DNA of 64,000 nucleotides from Desulfolithobacter dissulfuricans. Its GTDB lineage: Bacteria > Desulfobacterota > Desulfobulbia > Desulfobulbales > Desulfobulbaceae. The notes under the pieces are model-generated. The model worked only from the letters and a program-made list of their open reading frames with translations, did no database searches and was not told the DNA's origin. Positions 54,226-62,599 of the stretch are shown here, one piece after another. The first letter of the stretch is position 1; each line of letters opens with the position of its first letter. The stretch spans positions 1,525,219 through 1,589,218 of the forward strand of contig NZ_AP024233.1 in NCBI RefSeq assembly GCF_025998535.1. Reading direction: 5' to 3'. Made by a program: the position numbers and the translations under genes.

Positions 54226-54674
54226 GGAACGTGTTGCCTCTTTTTCGTCCGGCTGAGAAATGACCCGGGACCTGGAGAACGGATGGCGTCCCGGACGGAG
54301 AAGCGGCCCGGTGCTCCGTGTGCTCCGTGCGGGCTGCTCGTTTCTCCAGCTCGCCCGGATCCATGAAAAATTTTGCCCAAAAAACCATTTACTCCTATAA
54401 TAGACACTCCAGATGAAAATACAAGATAGAAAAGGAGAGCCATTCTCTGCTGGGAGTTGTTCTCTTTTCTATATAACACCCATGCAGGTTCCCACGGCCT
54501 GCACAACGTAACATGAAAGCTGTTGTCCCCCTGGAGGGTGGGACGAGACTTTCATATTAATACCCATGCAGGTTCCCACGGCCTGCACAACGAAACATGA
54601 AGGCTGTTTTCCCCCTGGAGGGTGGGACGAGACTTTCATATAAACTCTGGTGAAGCGCCGGATGCGCATCACGG
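54226..54674. other. Intergenic region containing an 84-bp tandem repeat
   Basis: No supported gene lies in these 449 bp. The interval 54226-54477 shows only G+C-variable sequence with an AT-rich part near 54375-54430. The tandem repeat follows. Short reading frames crossing the repeat on the minus strand are products of its 84-bp (28-codon) period and are not convincing genes. Confidence 0.5.
54478..54642. repeat. 84-bp tandem repeat, two copies
   Basis: Copy 1 begins at 54478 and copy 2 at 54562. They differ at a handful of positions (for example GTAACATGAAAGC versus GAAACATGAAGGC). Each copy contains a short inverted repeat TGCAGG...CCTGCA that could form a hairpin, and ends GGGACGAGACTTTCATAT. 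The period of 84 bp is a multiple of three, so all frames stay in phase. It may be an intergenic repeat family or part of a small RNA. Confidence 0.85.
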
Positions 54675-56657
54675 ATGAGGCGTAAAATCATGCACCCAGA
54701 TCTTCGTGTGTCCCTCGTTGTCCTCTGCGGGGTCTTTGTCTTTCTGCTCTGTCCCCTCCATGTTGTTTCCGGCCTCGCTGGCCAACCCCAGCCACCAAGC
54801 CTGCTTCGAGAGCTCAAATCGCCGCAGAAGGCTGCCCGCAGCGGCACCGCCGGATCGCAAAAGAAACGGATGGGGGTCAACCTGGAGGTCCTCAGGCAGC
54901 TGCTCCTTGGTCAGGCCGACACCGTACTCTTCCATGTGGCCGGAGAGGATGTCACCCTTAAGCGCAAGAGAATATCGCGGCGCAAAGACAGTTCGACCTG
55001 GGTCGGTACAGATCCCACCGGCCGCATCCGGGTCCTGTTGACCATTGGCAGGGACCATTTTTTCGGCAGGGCCCTGGTGGACGGCCGGGAGTTTTATTAT
55101 CGGCCGGATCCGGATACCGGTGAGTGCGTGATCGAGGAGCGCGACCCATCGCAGAAAGTTCCCCTTGGAGATGATGTCCTGACGCCGCCGAGTGCACCGG
55201 CGCCTTCGGCCGCTCTGTCGCTGCCGGCCACCGCGGCTGCCGTGGCCGATGACACCAGTGTGATCGATGTCATGGTTCTCTATACCAGTGGTCTGGCAAC
55301 AGACTATGTGACCACGGATCTCATCCAGAGCCGGATCCAGTATCTCATCGATGTCGCCAACGACAGTTACATAAACAGTAATATCAACACCCACTTACGC
55401 CTCGTCTACAGCCAGGAGGTGAGCTATGGGGATGATGTCCCGACGAGCGTTGCTCTGGATGATCTGACCGGCAACAACGGAGTGTTTGCTGATGTGGAGA
55501 CGCTCCGGACCCAGTACGGGGCCGATCAGGTGACCCTGCTCCGCTCCTTTGTCGGCGAATACTGCGGGCTCGCCTGGCTGATGACCGGCAATGATCCCGG
55601 TTATGCCTATGCCGTGGTCGCCGATGGTTCGTACCAGGGCAGCTATTGCGATGACCTGACCTATGTCCATGAGTTGGGGCATAACCTGGGATGCGCTCAC
55701 GACCGGGACCATGCCGCTTCCGGCGGTATCTATCCCTATTCCTACGGGTACCAGTTCGAGGCCGGAGGAGTGGGCTACAGGACCATCATGGCCTATGACT
55801 GTGTCGGTGGCTGCGCGCAGATCAACTATTTTTCCAATCCCGATGTATTGTATGAGGGGGTGGCCACCGGTGTGCCGGCCGGTCTGGCCGATGCAGCCGA
55901 CAATGCTGCCACCATCGAACAGACCAGGCTGGTGGTGGCCGGCTACCGGAGTTCGGTGCTCCCGGCTCTGCTTCCCTCGGCCAGGAGCCATGATTTCGGT
56001 TCCCTGGAAGTGGGAACCAATGCCAATTTTGCCCTCTACCTGAGTAACAACGGCACCGGTAACCTGGAAATCGGCCAGATCAGCAATCCGGACGCACCGT
56101 TCTCCATCGTTGAGGATAACTGCAGCAACCAGAGTATCGCCGCCGGCGAGCACTGCATCGTCTGGATCGGATGTACCCCGACCGCGCCTGGTCTCTATGA
56201 CAGCTCCTTCACCGTATTCAGCAACGACCCGGTGGAGCCGGAGTTTACCATGGTACTCAGCGCAACAGGCCAGTCCACCGCTCCGTGGATCACGGTGACT
56301 CCTACCTATCTCTCCTTTCCAAAACTTCTGCCCGGCCAGACCAGTGACCTGAGCGTCGCCATCGGAAATCTGGGCCTTACGGACCTGCAGATAGGGACCA
56401 TCGGCATGGGTGATTCCCTGGCTCCCCCATTCACCCTCCAGACAGATACCTGTTCCGGCCAGGTCCTGGCGACCGATACCTCCTGCAGTCTGACTGTCCG
56501 CTATGCCCCCCTCACGGCCACCGATTCCTGGCAGGACAGCTTTATCATCCCGTCCACTGATCCCGATGACAGCCAGGTCACCGTGCGGCTCCAGGTCAGG
56601 CGTTTTCCATGGGCGCTTTTTCTGCCTGCCATACTCAAAGGATCAGGGGCCCGCTGA
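54675..56657 (+). CDS. Secreted reprolysin-type zinc metalloprotease with choice-of-anchor D repeats
   Basis: The 660-residue protein starts with a hydrophobic export signal (about 10-33), then a propeptide-like region to about 195. The catalytic domain has HELGHNLGCAH with His332, Glu333, His336 and His342, followed by the Met-turn in YRTIMAYDC. Two beta-rich repeats of choice-of-anchor D type (about 435-535 and 540-645) follow, each with the FGSLEVGTNANF- or FPKLLPGQTSD-like start. It ends LFLPAILKGSGAR, a hydrophobic tail that may aid surface attachment. It should digest proteins outside the cell. It overlaps nothing; recD2 starts 4 bp after its stop. Confidence 0.9.
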   Translation: MRRKIMHPDLRVSLVVLCGVFVFLLCPLHVVSGLAGQPQPPSLLRELKSPQKAARSGTAGSQKKRMGVNLEVLRQLLLGQADTVLFHVAGEDVTLKRKRISRRKDSSTWVGTDPTGRIRVLLTIGRDHFFGRALVDGREFYYRPDPDTGECVIEERDPSQKVPLGDDVLTPPSAPAPSAALSLPATAAAVADDTSVIDVMVLYTSGLATDYVTTDLIQSRIQYLIDVANDSYINSNINTHLRLVYSQEVSYGDDVPTSVALDDLTGNNGVFADVETLRTQYGADQVTLLRSFVGEYCGLAWLMTGNDPGYAYAVVADGSYQGSYCDDLTYVHELGHNLGCAHDRDHAASGGIYPYSYGYQFEAGGVGYRTIMAYDCVGGCAQINYFSNPDVLYEGVATGVPAGLADAADNAATIEQTRLVVAGYRSSVLPALLPSARSHDFGSLEVGTNANFALYLSNNGTGNLEIGQISNPDAPFSIVEDNCSNQSIAAGEHCIVWIGCTPTAPGLYDSSFTVFSNDPVEPEFTMVLSATGQSTAPWITVTPTYLSFPKLLPGQTSDLSVAIGNLGLTDLQIGTIGMGDSLAPPFTLQTDTCSGQVLATDTSCSLTVRYAPLTATDSWQDSFIIPSTDPDDSQVTVRLQVRRFPWALFLPAILKGSGAR

Positions 56658-56661
56658 CCGC

Positions 56662-59124
56662 GTGGAAAAAAAACGGATCGAAGAAAAACTGCGTGGAGTC
56701 GTCGAACGGGTCACCTTTCACAACCCGCAAAACGGCTGGTCCGTGCTCAGGGTACGTCCCTTTGACGGACCCGCGGACCTGGTCACGGTCACGGTCCATC
56801 AGACCCGGGTCTTTGCCGGAGCCACCATGGAATTCAAGGGGGCCTGGACCGAGCATCCCAGGTTCGGCCGGCAGTTCAGGGCCGAACAGGCCACGGAGCT
56901 TAAACCCTCCTCGGCCGCCGCCCTGGAAAAATACCTGGGCTCCGGCCTGATCAAGGGGGTGGGGCCCAAGACCGCCCGCCGCATTGTCCGCCATTTCGGC
57001 CGCGAAACCCTGGATGTTTTTGAACACCAGATCGAGCGTCTCACCGAGGTGGAAGGCATTGCCGAGAAGAAGCTGCGCTCCATAACCCGGGCCTGGCAGG
57101 AACACCGGGCCATCCGCGACGTGATGATGTTTCTGCAGTCCCACGGGATATCCACCCTGTTCGCGGTCCGTATCTACAGGGAGTATGGCGATCGGGCCAT
57201 AGCCCTGGTCTCGGAAAATCCCTACCGGCTGGCCCGGGATTTTTATGGCATCGGCTTTTTTTCCGCCGACAGAGTGGCCCTTTCGCTTGGTTTTGCCCCG
57301 GACAGTCCCCTGCGTATCCAGGCCGCCATACGCCATGTCCTCTCGGCCAGTAGAGAACAGGGGCACTGTTACCTGACCCTGGAGCAGATAACCTCCCAGG
57401 TGGGTGAGTTGCTGGGCCAGGACCTGAGCCTCCAGATCGCCTCGCATCTGCAGACCATGGAACAGGAAAAAAGTCTCTGTGTCCGTCACCTGGCCGACAG
57501 CTCCGGGCAGGTGCGTCCCTGCTATTACTCCCGGACCCTCTACCATGAGGAGGAGTACGTCGCCACGCGGCTTGGCCGGATGACCAGGGAAATCCCGGTG
57601 GAAACCCGCCGGATCAGGGAATGGCTCGGGAAAAGGAGCCGGGAAACCGGGATTAAGCTCAGCGCGCAGCAGGCCCGGGCCGTGGAATCCATGGCCGGTT
57701 GCCATTGCGCCATCCTGACCGGCGGACCCGGCTGCGGCAAAACCACCACCACCAGGACTCTGGTGGAGCTCTTCGGGTTCCTGGGCCGCCGGGTCATGCT
57801 GGCCGCGCCTACCGGCCGGGCTGCCCAGCGAATGGGCGAGGTGATCGGCGCGGAAGCGAAAACCATACATCGGCTGCTGGAATTCCAGGGCACCGGCTTC
57901 AAACGAAACGAGGACAATCCCCTGGACACCGATGTATTGATTGTCGATGAGTGTTCCATGCTTGATATCAGCCTCATGGCCTCGCTCCTGAGGGCGGTGG
58001 GCGAAGAGACAAGCCTGATACTCATCGGCGATGCCGACCAGCTGCCGTCGGTGGGAGCGGGGAATGTATTACGGGACCTGATTGGCTCGGGCCGGATTCC
58101 CTGTTTCAGGCTGACCACGATCTTCCGCCAGGCCAGGAGATCCCGGATCATTGAGTTTGCCCACGATATCAATAACGGTCACCTGCCGCGGGTTGATTCA
58201 CCCTTTAAAAACCCGGATGTCTGGCAGAAATCCGACTGTTTTTTCATCGATTCCGAGGAGGCGACCCAGCAACAGCTGCGGTTCATTGCCAGGGTCCGGC
58301 AGCAGTATCAAACCATCCGGGAACGCGAAGGGCAAAGTGACCAGGATGTGTATGGTTTTGATAGAGCGGAGACGCCCACAGGCCGCGGGTATGGTCTGCA
58401 GATACCGGAACAGTTCAGCCACGTCAGCCTGGAGCGGCTGGTAACAGCCGACTCTGCAGCGGAGCAGCTCCGGGCTGTGCTGAAAAAGGTTCATCCATGG
58501 TCCTCTCTCTACTACGGCCTGACCGCTGTGGACGTGGTGCGCCGACTCTATGCCCAGTGGATCCCCAAGTACCACCCGGGTCGCGAAGTGCAGATTCTCT
58601 GTCCGATGATCCGTGGCAGTCTGGGTGCGGCCAGCCTGAACAGGACCATCCAGCAGACGGTAAACCCGCCGGCCCCTGACAGGCCGGAGCTCCTGGTGGG
58701 GGAAAGGACATTTCGCACCGGAGACCGGGTGATCCACCGGCGCAACAACTATGAGCTCGGGGTATTCAACGGTGATATCGGTGTTATCACCGGCATAGAC
58801 AATGAAAACCTCACCTGCACGGTCTCCTTTTCCCCGGATCAGCGGGAGGTGACCTACCGGCGGGAACAGATAGGCGAACTGGACCTGGCCTATGCCATTA
58901 CCGTGCACAAGGCCCAGGGCTCCGAGTTCGATGTGGTGATTCTGCCGGTGGTCACCCAGCATTTCCGCATGCTCTATCGCAACCTGCTCTATACAGGGCT
59001 CACCCGGGCGAAAAAGCTGGCCATCTTTGTCGGCTCCCGGCAGGCCCTGGCCATGGCGGTGGCTAACAGGGAATCCAATAAGCGCCAGACCGCGTTGCTG
59101 GAGCTGCTCACAGAAACCGCTTGA
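56662..59124 (+). CDS. recD2: RecD2-family 5'-3' DNA helicase
   Basis: The 820-residue protein starts at GTG 56662, 4 bp after the protease gene. Its first part has the OB-like and helix-hairpin-helix segments of RecD2 (LIKGVGPKTARRIV, LTEVEGIAEKKLRSI). The motor has Walker A GGPGCGKTTTT at 354-364, DEL-type strand IVDECSMLD, and motif VHKAQGSEFDVVILP near the end. Bacterial RecD2 is usually about 740 residues; the extra length lies around 560-625, between ATQQQLRFIARVRQQ and the SSLYYGLTAVDVV region. RecD2 acts alone in repair. No recB or recC is seen. Confidence 0.92.
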   Translation: MEKKRIEEKLRGVVERVTFHNPQNGWSVLRVRPFDGPADLVTVTVHQTRVFAGATMEFKGAWTEHPRFGRQFRAEQATELKPSSAAALEKYLGSGLIKGVGPKTARRIVRHFGRETLDVFEHQIERLTEVEGIAEKKLRSITRAWQEHRAIRDVMMFLQSHGISTLFAVRIYREYGDRAIALVSENPYRLARDFYGIGFFSADRVALSLGFAPDSPLRIQAAIRHVLSASREQGHCYLTLEQITSQVGELLGQDLSLQIASHLQTMEQEKSLCVRHLADSSGQVRPCYYSRTLYHEEEYVATRLGRMTREIPVETRRIREWLGKRSRETGIKLSAQQARAVESMAGCHCAILTGGPGCGKTTTTRTLVELFGFLGRRVMLAAPTGRAAQRMGEVIGAEAKTIHRLLEFQGTGFKRNEDNPLDTDVLIVDECSMLDISLMASLLRAVGEETSLILIGDADQLPSVGAGNVLRDLIGSGRIPCFRLTTIFRQARRSRIIEFAHDINNGHLPRVDSPFKNPDVWQKSDCFFIDSEEATQQQLRFIARVRQQYQTIREREGQSDQDVYGFDRAETPTGRGYGLQIPEQFSHVSLERLVTADSAAEQLRAVLKKVHPWSSLYYGLTAVDVVRRLYAQWIPKYHPGREVQILCPMIRGSLGAASLNRTIQQTVNPPAPDRPELLVGERTFRTGDRVIHRRNNYELGVFNGDIGVITGIDNENLTCTVSFSPDQREVTYRREQIGELDLAYAITVHKAQGSEFDVVILPVVTQHFRMLYRNLLYTGLTRAKKLAIFVGSRQALAMAVANRESNKRQTALLELLTETA

Positions 59125-59483
59125 GATCCAAAAAGGTCTGTCCGGCAGGTTTCTGAGACAGCTTTTGCACCCCTGGAAAACAAGCCGGAGAGCGGATCGT
59201 TCCGGCCTGGTTTTGCCCCCCGATTATCCAGCCCAACACCCACATGGTATGATCATCGCTGAGCGGCGATTCAGCCTCTTGTACAGGCATGTTCGTACTT
59301 TCTGCTTGATAAATCTCTATAATTCTGTTACCCTGAGAATCCTTATCATCCATTCCCGTTCCAAAAAAAATTGTTAAGATATTGGTTGCCGGCAGGATAA
59401 CTATACCCTGACGGTGCTATTTGTGCGCAGGCGGCACACCGCTATACCTGCAAAAAAAACACAGGTAAACCGAAGGAGTTTAT
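59125..59483. other. Intergenic region upstream of folD
   Basis: No gene is seen. TATAAT occurs at 59318-59323 but no matching -35 box lies 16-18 bp before it. A GC-rich hairpin (GCAGG...CCTGC, about 59428-59450) precedes a run of eight A. AAGGAG lies just before the folD ATG. The promoter of the folD-cooS-metF group is probably here. Confidence 0.4.
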
Positions 59484-60371
59484 ATGAGCGCGAAGATTAT
59501 CAGTGGCACAGAAACAGCAAAAGAAATCCGGGAAGAGCTCAAGGCCGAAGTGGCCGAGCTCAAGGAAAAACATAATGTGGTTCCAGGTCTTGTAACCATA
59601 CTGGTCGGCGAAGACCCTGCTTCCCAGTCCTACGTGGCTGCCAAGAACAAGACCGCCCATGCGCTCGGTATCCACTCCGAACAGGTGACCCTGCCCGCCG
59701 AAACCAGCGAGGAAGAGTTGCTTTCCCTGGTGGATAAATACAATAACGACGACAAGATCCATGGAATTCTCGTACAGCTTCCGCTGCCCAAGCACATCGA
59801 CGAGTCCAAGGTCCTCTATGCCATTGACCCGGACAAGGACGTGGATGGTTTTCATCCTGTTAACGTAGGCAAGATGGTGCTGGGCGAGCAGTGTTTTCTG
59901 CCCTGCACCCCCCACGGAGTGCTTGAGCTGCTGACCCGGGCCGGGGTGGAGACTTCGGGCGCCGAGGTCGTGGTGGTCGGTCGTTCCAATATCGTCGGTA
60001 AGCCGGTGGCCAACCTGATGCTCCAGAAGCGTGAGGGCGGCAATGCCACCGTGACCCTGTGTCATACCCGGACCAGGGACATGACTTTCCACACCAAGCG
60101 GGCCGATATCCTGATCGTGGCTGCCGGAGTGGCCAACATGATCAAGGGAGACCAGGTCAAGGAAGGCGTAGTAGTTATTGATGTGGGTGTGAACCGGGTC
60201 GGCATGTCCGAGTCGGGCAAGGCAATCCTCGCCGGCGATGTGGAGTTCGACTCTGTCAAGGAAAAGGCTGCCGCCATCACTCCTGTCCCCGGGGGCGTCG
60301 GTCCCATGACCATTACCATGCTGATGAAGAATACTGTCCAGGCGGCCAAGCAGTTCGCCGGGCTTGCCTGA
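59484..60371 (+). CDS. folD: Bifunctional methylene-THF dehydrogenase/methenyl-THF cyclohydrolase
   Basis: The 295-residue enzyme interconverts methylene-, methenyl- and formyl-tetrahydrofolate. Visible motifs are VGEDPASQSYVAAKNK (with the catalytic lysine), HGILVQLPLPKH, the cofactor-binding VVVGRSNIVGKPVANLML, and PVPGGVGPMTITML at the C-terminus. It fits the folate branch of the Wood-Ljungdahl pathway, as cooS and a MetF-like gene follow. GAAGGAG is well placed before the ATG. Confidence 0.97.
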   Translation: MSAKIISGTETAKEIREELKAEVAELKEKHNVVPGLVTILVGEDPASQSYVAAKNKTAHALGIHSEQVTLPAETSEEELLSLVDKYNNDDKIHGILVQLPLPKHIDESKVLYAIDPDKDVDGFHPVNVGKMVLGEQCFLPCTPHGVLELLTRAGVETSGAEVVVVGRSNIVGKPVANLMLQKREGGNATVTLCHTRTRDMTFHTKRADILIVAAGVANMIKGDQVKEGVVVIDVGVNRVGMSESGKAILAGDVEFDSVKEKAAAITPVPGGVGPMTITMLMKNTVQAAKQFAGLA

Positions 60372-60496
60372 TTTCCTGGCAGGATGACATGGGGCCGGCT
60401 CTGCCGGCCTCTTGTGTATATTTCTCCGGAGAATAGCCGACAAGTTCTCTTTTTTTCTCCGGCTCGCTGACTTACTTCTGACAAGGAGACCATATA

Positions 60497-62485
60497 ATGG
60501 CCAAGTCAAACGGATGCGACAAGTGTAACGATATAACCGGGGCTTCGACCCTTGATCTGCTGAACCAGGATCTTGCCAAGCAGGTCCGTACCGCCTACGA
60601 CCGGATTGAAGACCGGGGCATGTCCGCCTGTCTGTTCGGCTCCGGCGGCACCTGCTGCCGGAACTGCAATATGGGACCCTGCCAGATTATTGACGGGGTC
60701 GAGTCCATGGTCGGCATCTGCGGGGCCACGGCCGACACGGTGGCGGCCCGCAACTTCGCCCGGATCATTGCCGCGGGTACGGCCTCCCACACCGACCACG
60801 CCCGGGAAATGGTGCGCGGCTTCATTGCCACGGCCAAGGGCGAGACCCCACATGAGATCAAGGATGTGGACAAACTCCACAAGATGGCCAAGATCTTCGG
60901 CATCGAGACCGAGGGGAGGGATAAGAACGAGATCGCCCTGGAACTCGGGGAAAAGGCCCTGGCCGAGTTTGGCCAGCAGGAAGGCGAACTGGCCATGGTC
61001 AAGCGGGCTCCGGCCAAGCAGCAGGAGATCTGGCGCAAGGTGGGGGTTGTCCCCCGTGGTATTGACCGCGAGATCACCGAAATGATGCACCGGACCCACA
61101 TGGGTGTGGACCAGGAATACCAGAACATCATGCTCCAGGCCGCCCGGTGCGCCCTGGCCGATGGTTGGGGAGCCTCCATGCTCTCCACCGAGCTGACCGA
61201 CATCATGTTCGGCACCCCGACCCCCAAACGTGCCATTGTTGATCTGGGCGTGCTCAAGGAAGACCATGTCAACGTCACCGTCCACGGCCACGAGCCCCTG
61301 CTGGCCGAGTCGCTCTGTCTGGCTGCGGAAGATGAAGAGATCCTGGCCCTTGCCAGGAAGGTGGGAGCCAAGGGTGTCAACCTGGCCGGGGTCTGCTGTA
61401 CGGGTAACGAAATCCTCATGCGCCGGGGCATCCCGGTCGCCGGCTCCTTCATCCAGCAGGAGATGGTGCTTGCCACCGGTGCAGTGGAGGCCATGGTGGT
61501 TGATGTCCAGTGTGTCATGCAGTCGTTGGCCCAGGTGGTCAAGGGTAAACACACCGACATCATTACCACCAACTACCGTGCCAAGATGCCCGATGCCATT
61601 CACATCCAGTTCGAGGAACATGAGGCCTATAATTCGGCCAAGGAAATCCTCAAGCATGCCATCAACAACTTCAAGAAGCGGCGGGAGTTCTACATTCCCA
61701 AGGACAAGAAACTCGATGTGGTTGTCGGTTTCAGCCACGAGACCATCAACTACATGCTCGGTGGCCGCTTCCGGGCATCGTATCGTCCCCTGAACGATAA
61801 TATCATCAACGGCAGGATCCGTGGCGTCGGAGCCATCGTCGGCTGCGAACATTACAAGTATGCCGATGACGTTCATTTCAAGATTGCCGTTGAGCTGATC
61901 AAAAACAACGTCCTGGTCCTGGCCACCGGTTGTGCGGCCCAGGCTCTGGGTCGCCGTGGTCTGCTGCGGCCCGAGGCGGCCACCGAGTATGCCGGCGACG
62001 GGTTGCGCGAGGTCTGCGAGGCGGTCGGTATGCCGCCGGCCCTGCATGTGGGCTCCTGTGTGGACAACTCCCGCTTACTCATCGCCCTGACCGAGATGGT
62101 CAACGAGGGCGGGCTGGGCGAAGATATCTCGGAACTGCCCGCCTGTGGAACCGCACCCCTGTACATGTCGGAGAAGGCGGTTGCCATCGGTCAGTATTTT
62201 GTCAGTTCCGGAGCCCACGTCATCTTCCAGAATCTGCCGATCACCGGAGCCAAGAAGTTTACCGAATTCATCAAGGGCGGCATGAAGGAAGTCTATGGCG
62301 CCTGCTGGGACACCGAAGAGGATCCCATCAAACTGGCCCAGAAGATGATCAAGGCCATCGATGGAAAGCGCGAAGCTCTCGGAATCAACAAGAAGCAGGA
62401 CCGCGTGCTCTTTGATATGGCCATGCGCCGTGATCTGGAAGGCAGGACACTGCCCGATACGGGTTGTGGATCCGGAGCTCACTGA
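60497..62485 (+). CDS. cooS: Anaerobic carbon monoxide dehydrogenase, catalytic subunit
   Basis: The 662-residue Ni-Fe enzyme oxidises CO or, in the acetyl-CoA pathway, reduces CO2 to CO. Cluster D and B cysteines are at 45, 53, 54, 57, 62 and 75, in nearly the spacing of the Rhodospirillum rubrum enzyme. The NiFe cluster ligands are in VTVHGHE (His), GVCCTGNE, DVQCVMQ, GCEHYKY, ATGCAAQA and HVGSCVDN. All are intact. It lies 126 bp after folD and 115 bp before a MetF-like gene, so it likely works in the Wood-Ljungdahl branch. The acsB and corrinoid genes are not in this window but may follow. Confidence 0.97.
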   Translation: MAKSNGCDKCNDITGASTLDLLNQDLAKQVRTAYDRIEDRGMSACLFGSGGTCCRNCNMGPCQIIDGVESMVGICGATADTVAARNFARIIAAGTASHTDHAREMVRGFIATAKGETPHEIKDVDKLHKMAKIFGIETEGRDKNEIALELGEKALAEFGQQEGELAMVKRAPAKQQEIWRKVGVVPRGIDREITEMMHRTHMGVDQEYQNIMLQAARCALADGWGASMLSTELTDIMFGTPTPKRAIVDLGVLKEDHVNVTVHGHEPLLAESLCLAAEDEEILALARKVGAKGVNLAGVCCTGNEILMRRGIPVAGSFIQQEMVLATGAVEAMVVDVQCVMQSLAQVVKGKHTDIITTNYRAKMPDAIHIQFEEHEAYNSAKEILKHAINNFKKRREFYIPKDKKLDVVVGFSHETINYMLGGRFRASYRPLNDNIINGRIRGVGAIVGCEHYKYADDVHFKIAVELIKNNVLVLATGCAAQALGRRGLLRPEAATEYAGDGLREVCEAVGMPPALHVGSCVDNSRLLIALTEMVNEGGLGEDISELPACGTAPLYMSEKAVAIGQYFVSSGAHVIFQNLPITGAKKFTEFIKGGMKEVYGACWDTEEDPIKLAQKMIKAIDGKREALGINKKQDRVLFDMAMRRDLEGRTLPDTGCGSGAH

Positions 62486-62599
62486 CAGCTCTTTTGGTTT
62501 TGGTTACTGCCCGCGGGGCAGAAATACAAGTTGCTAAACATGTCTTGTGTCAGTGAACAGCAACCCTGTTCATGCTGCATATAGAGGGAAGGAGGATCG

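Noticed and set aside
54478-54642. Tandem repeat considered as a CRISPR array
   Set aside because: The two copies are adjacent with no spacers between them and the unit is 84 bp, unlike a CRISPR.
60506-62047. Long minus-strand open frame opposite cooS
   Set aside because: The plus strand encodes a full CO dehydrogenase with every metal ligand; the reverse frame has no domain.
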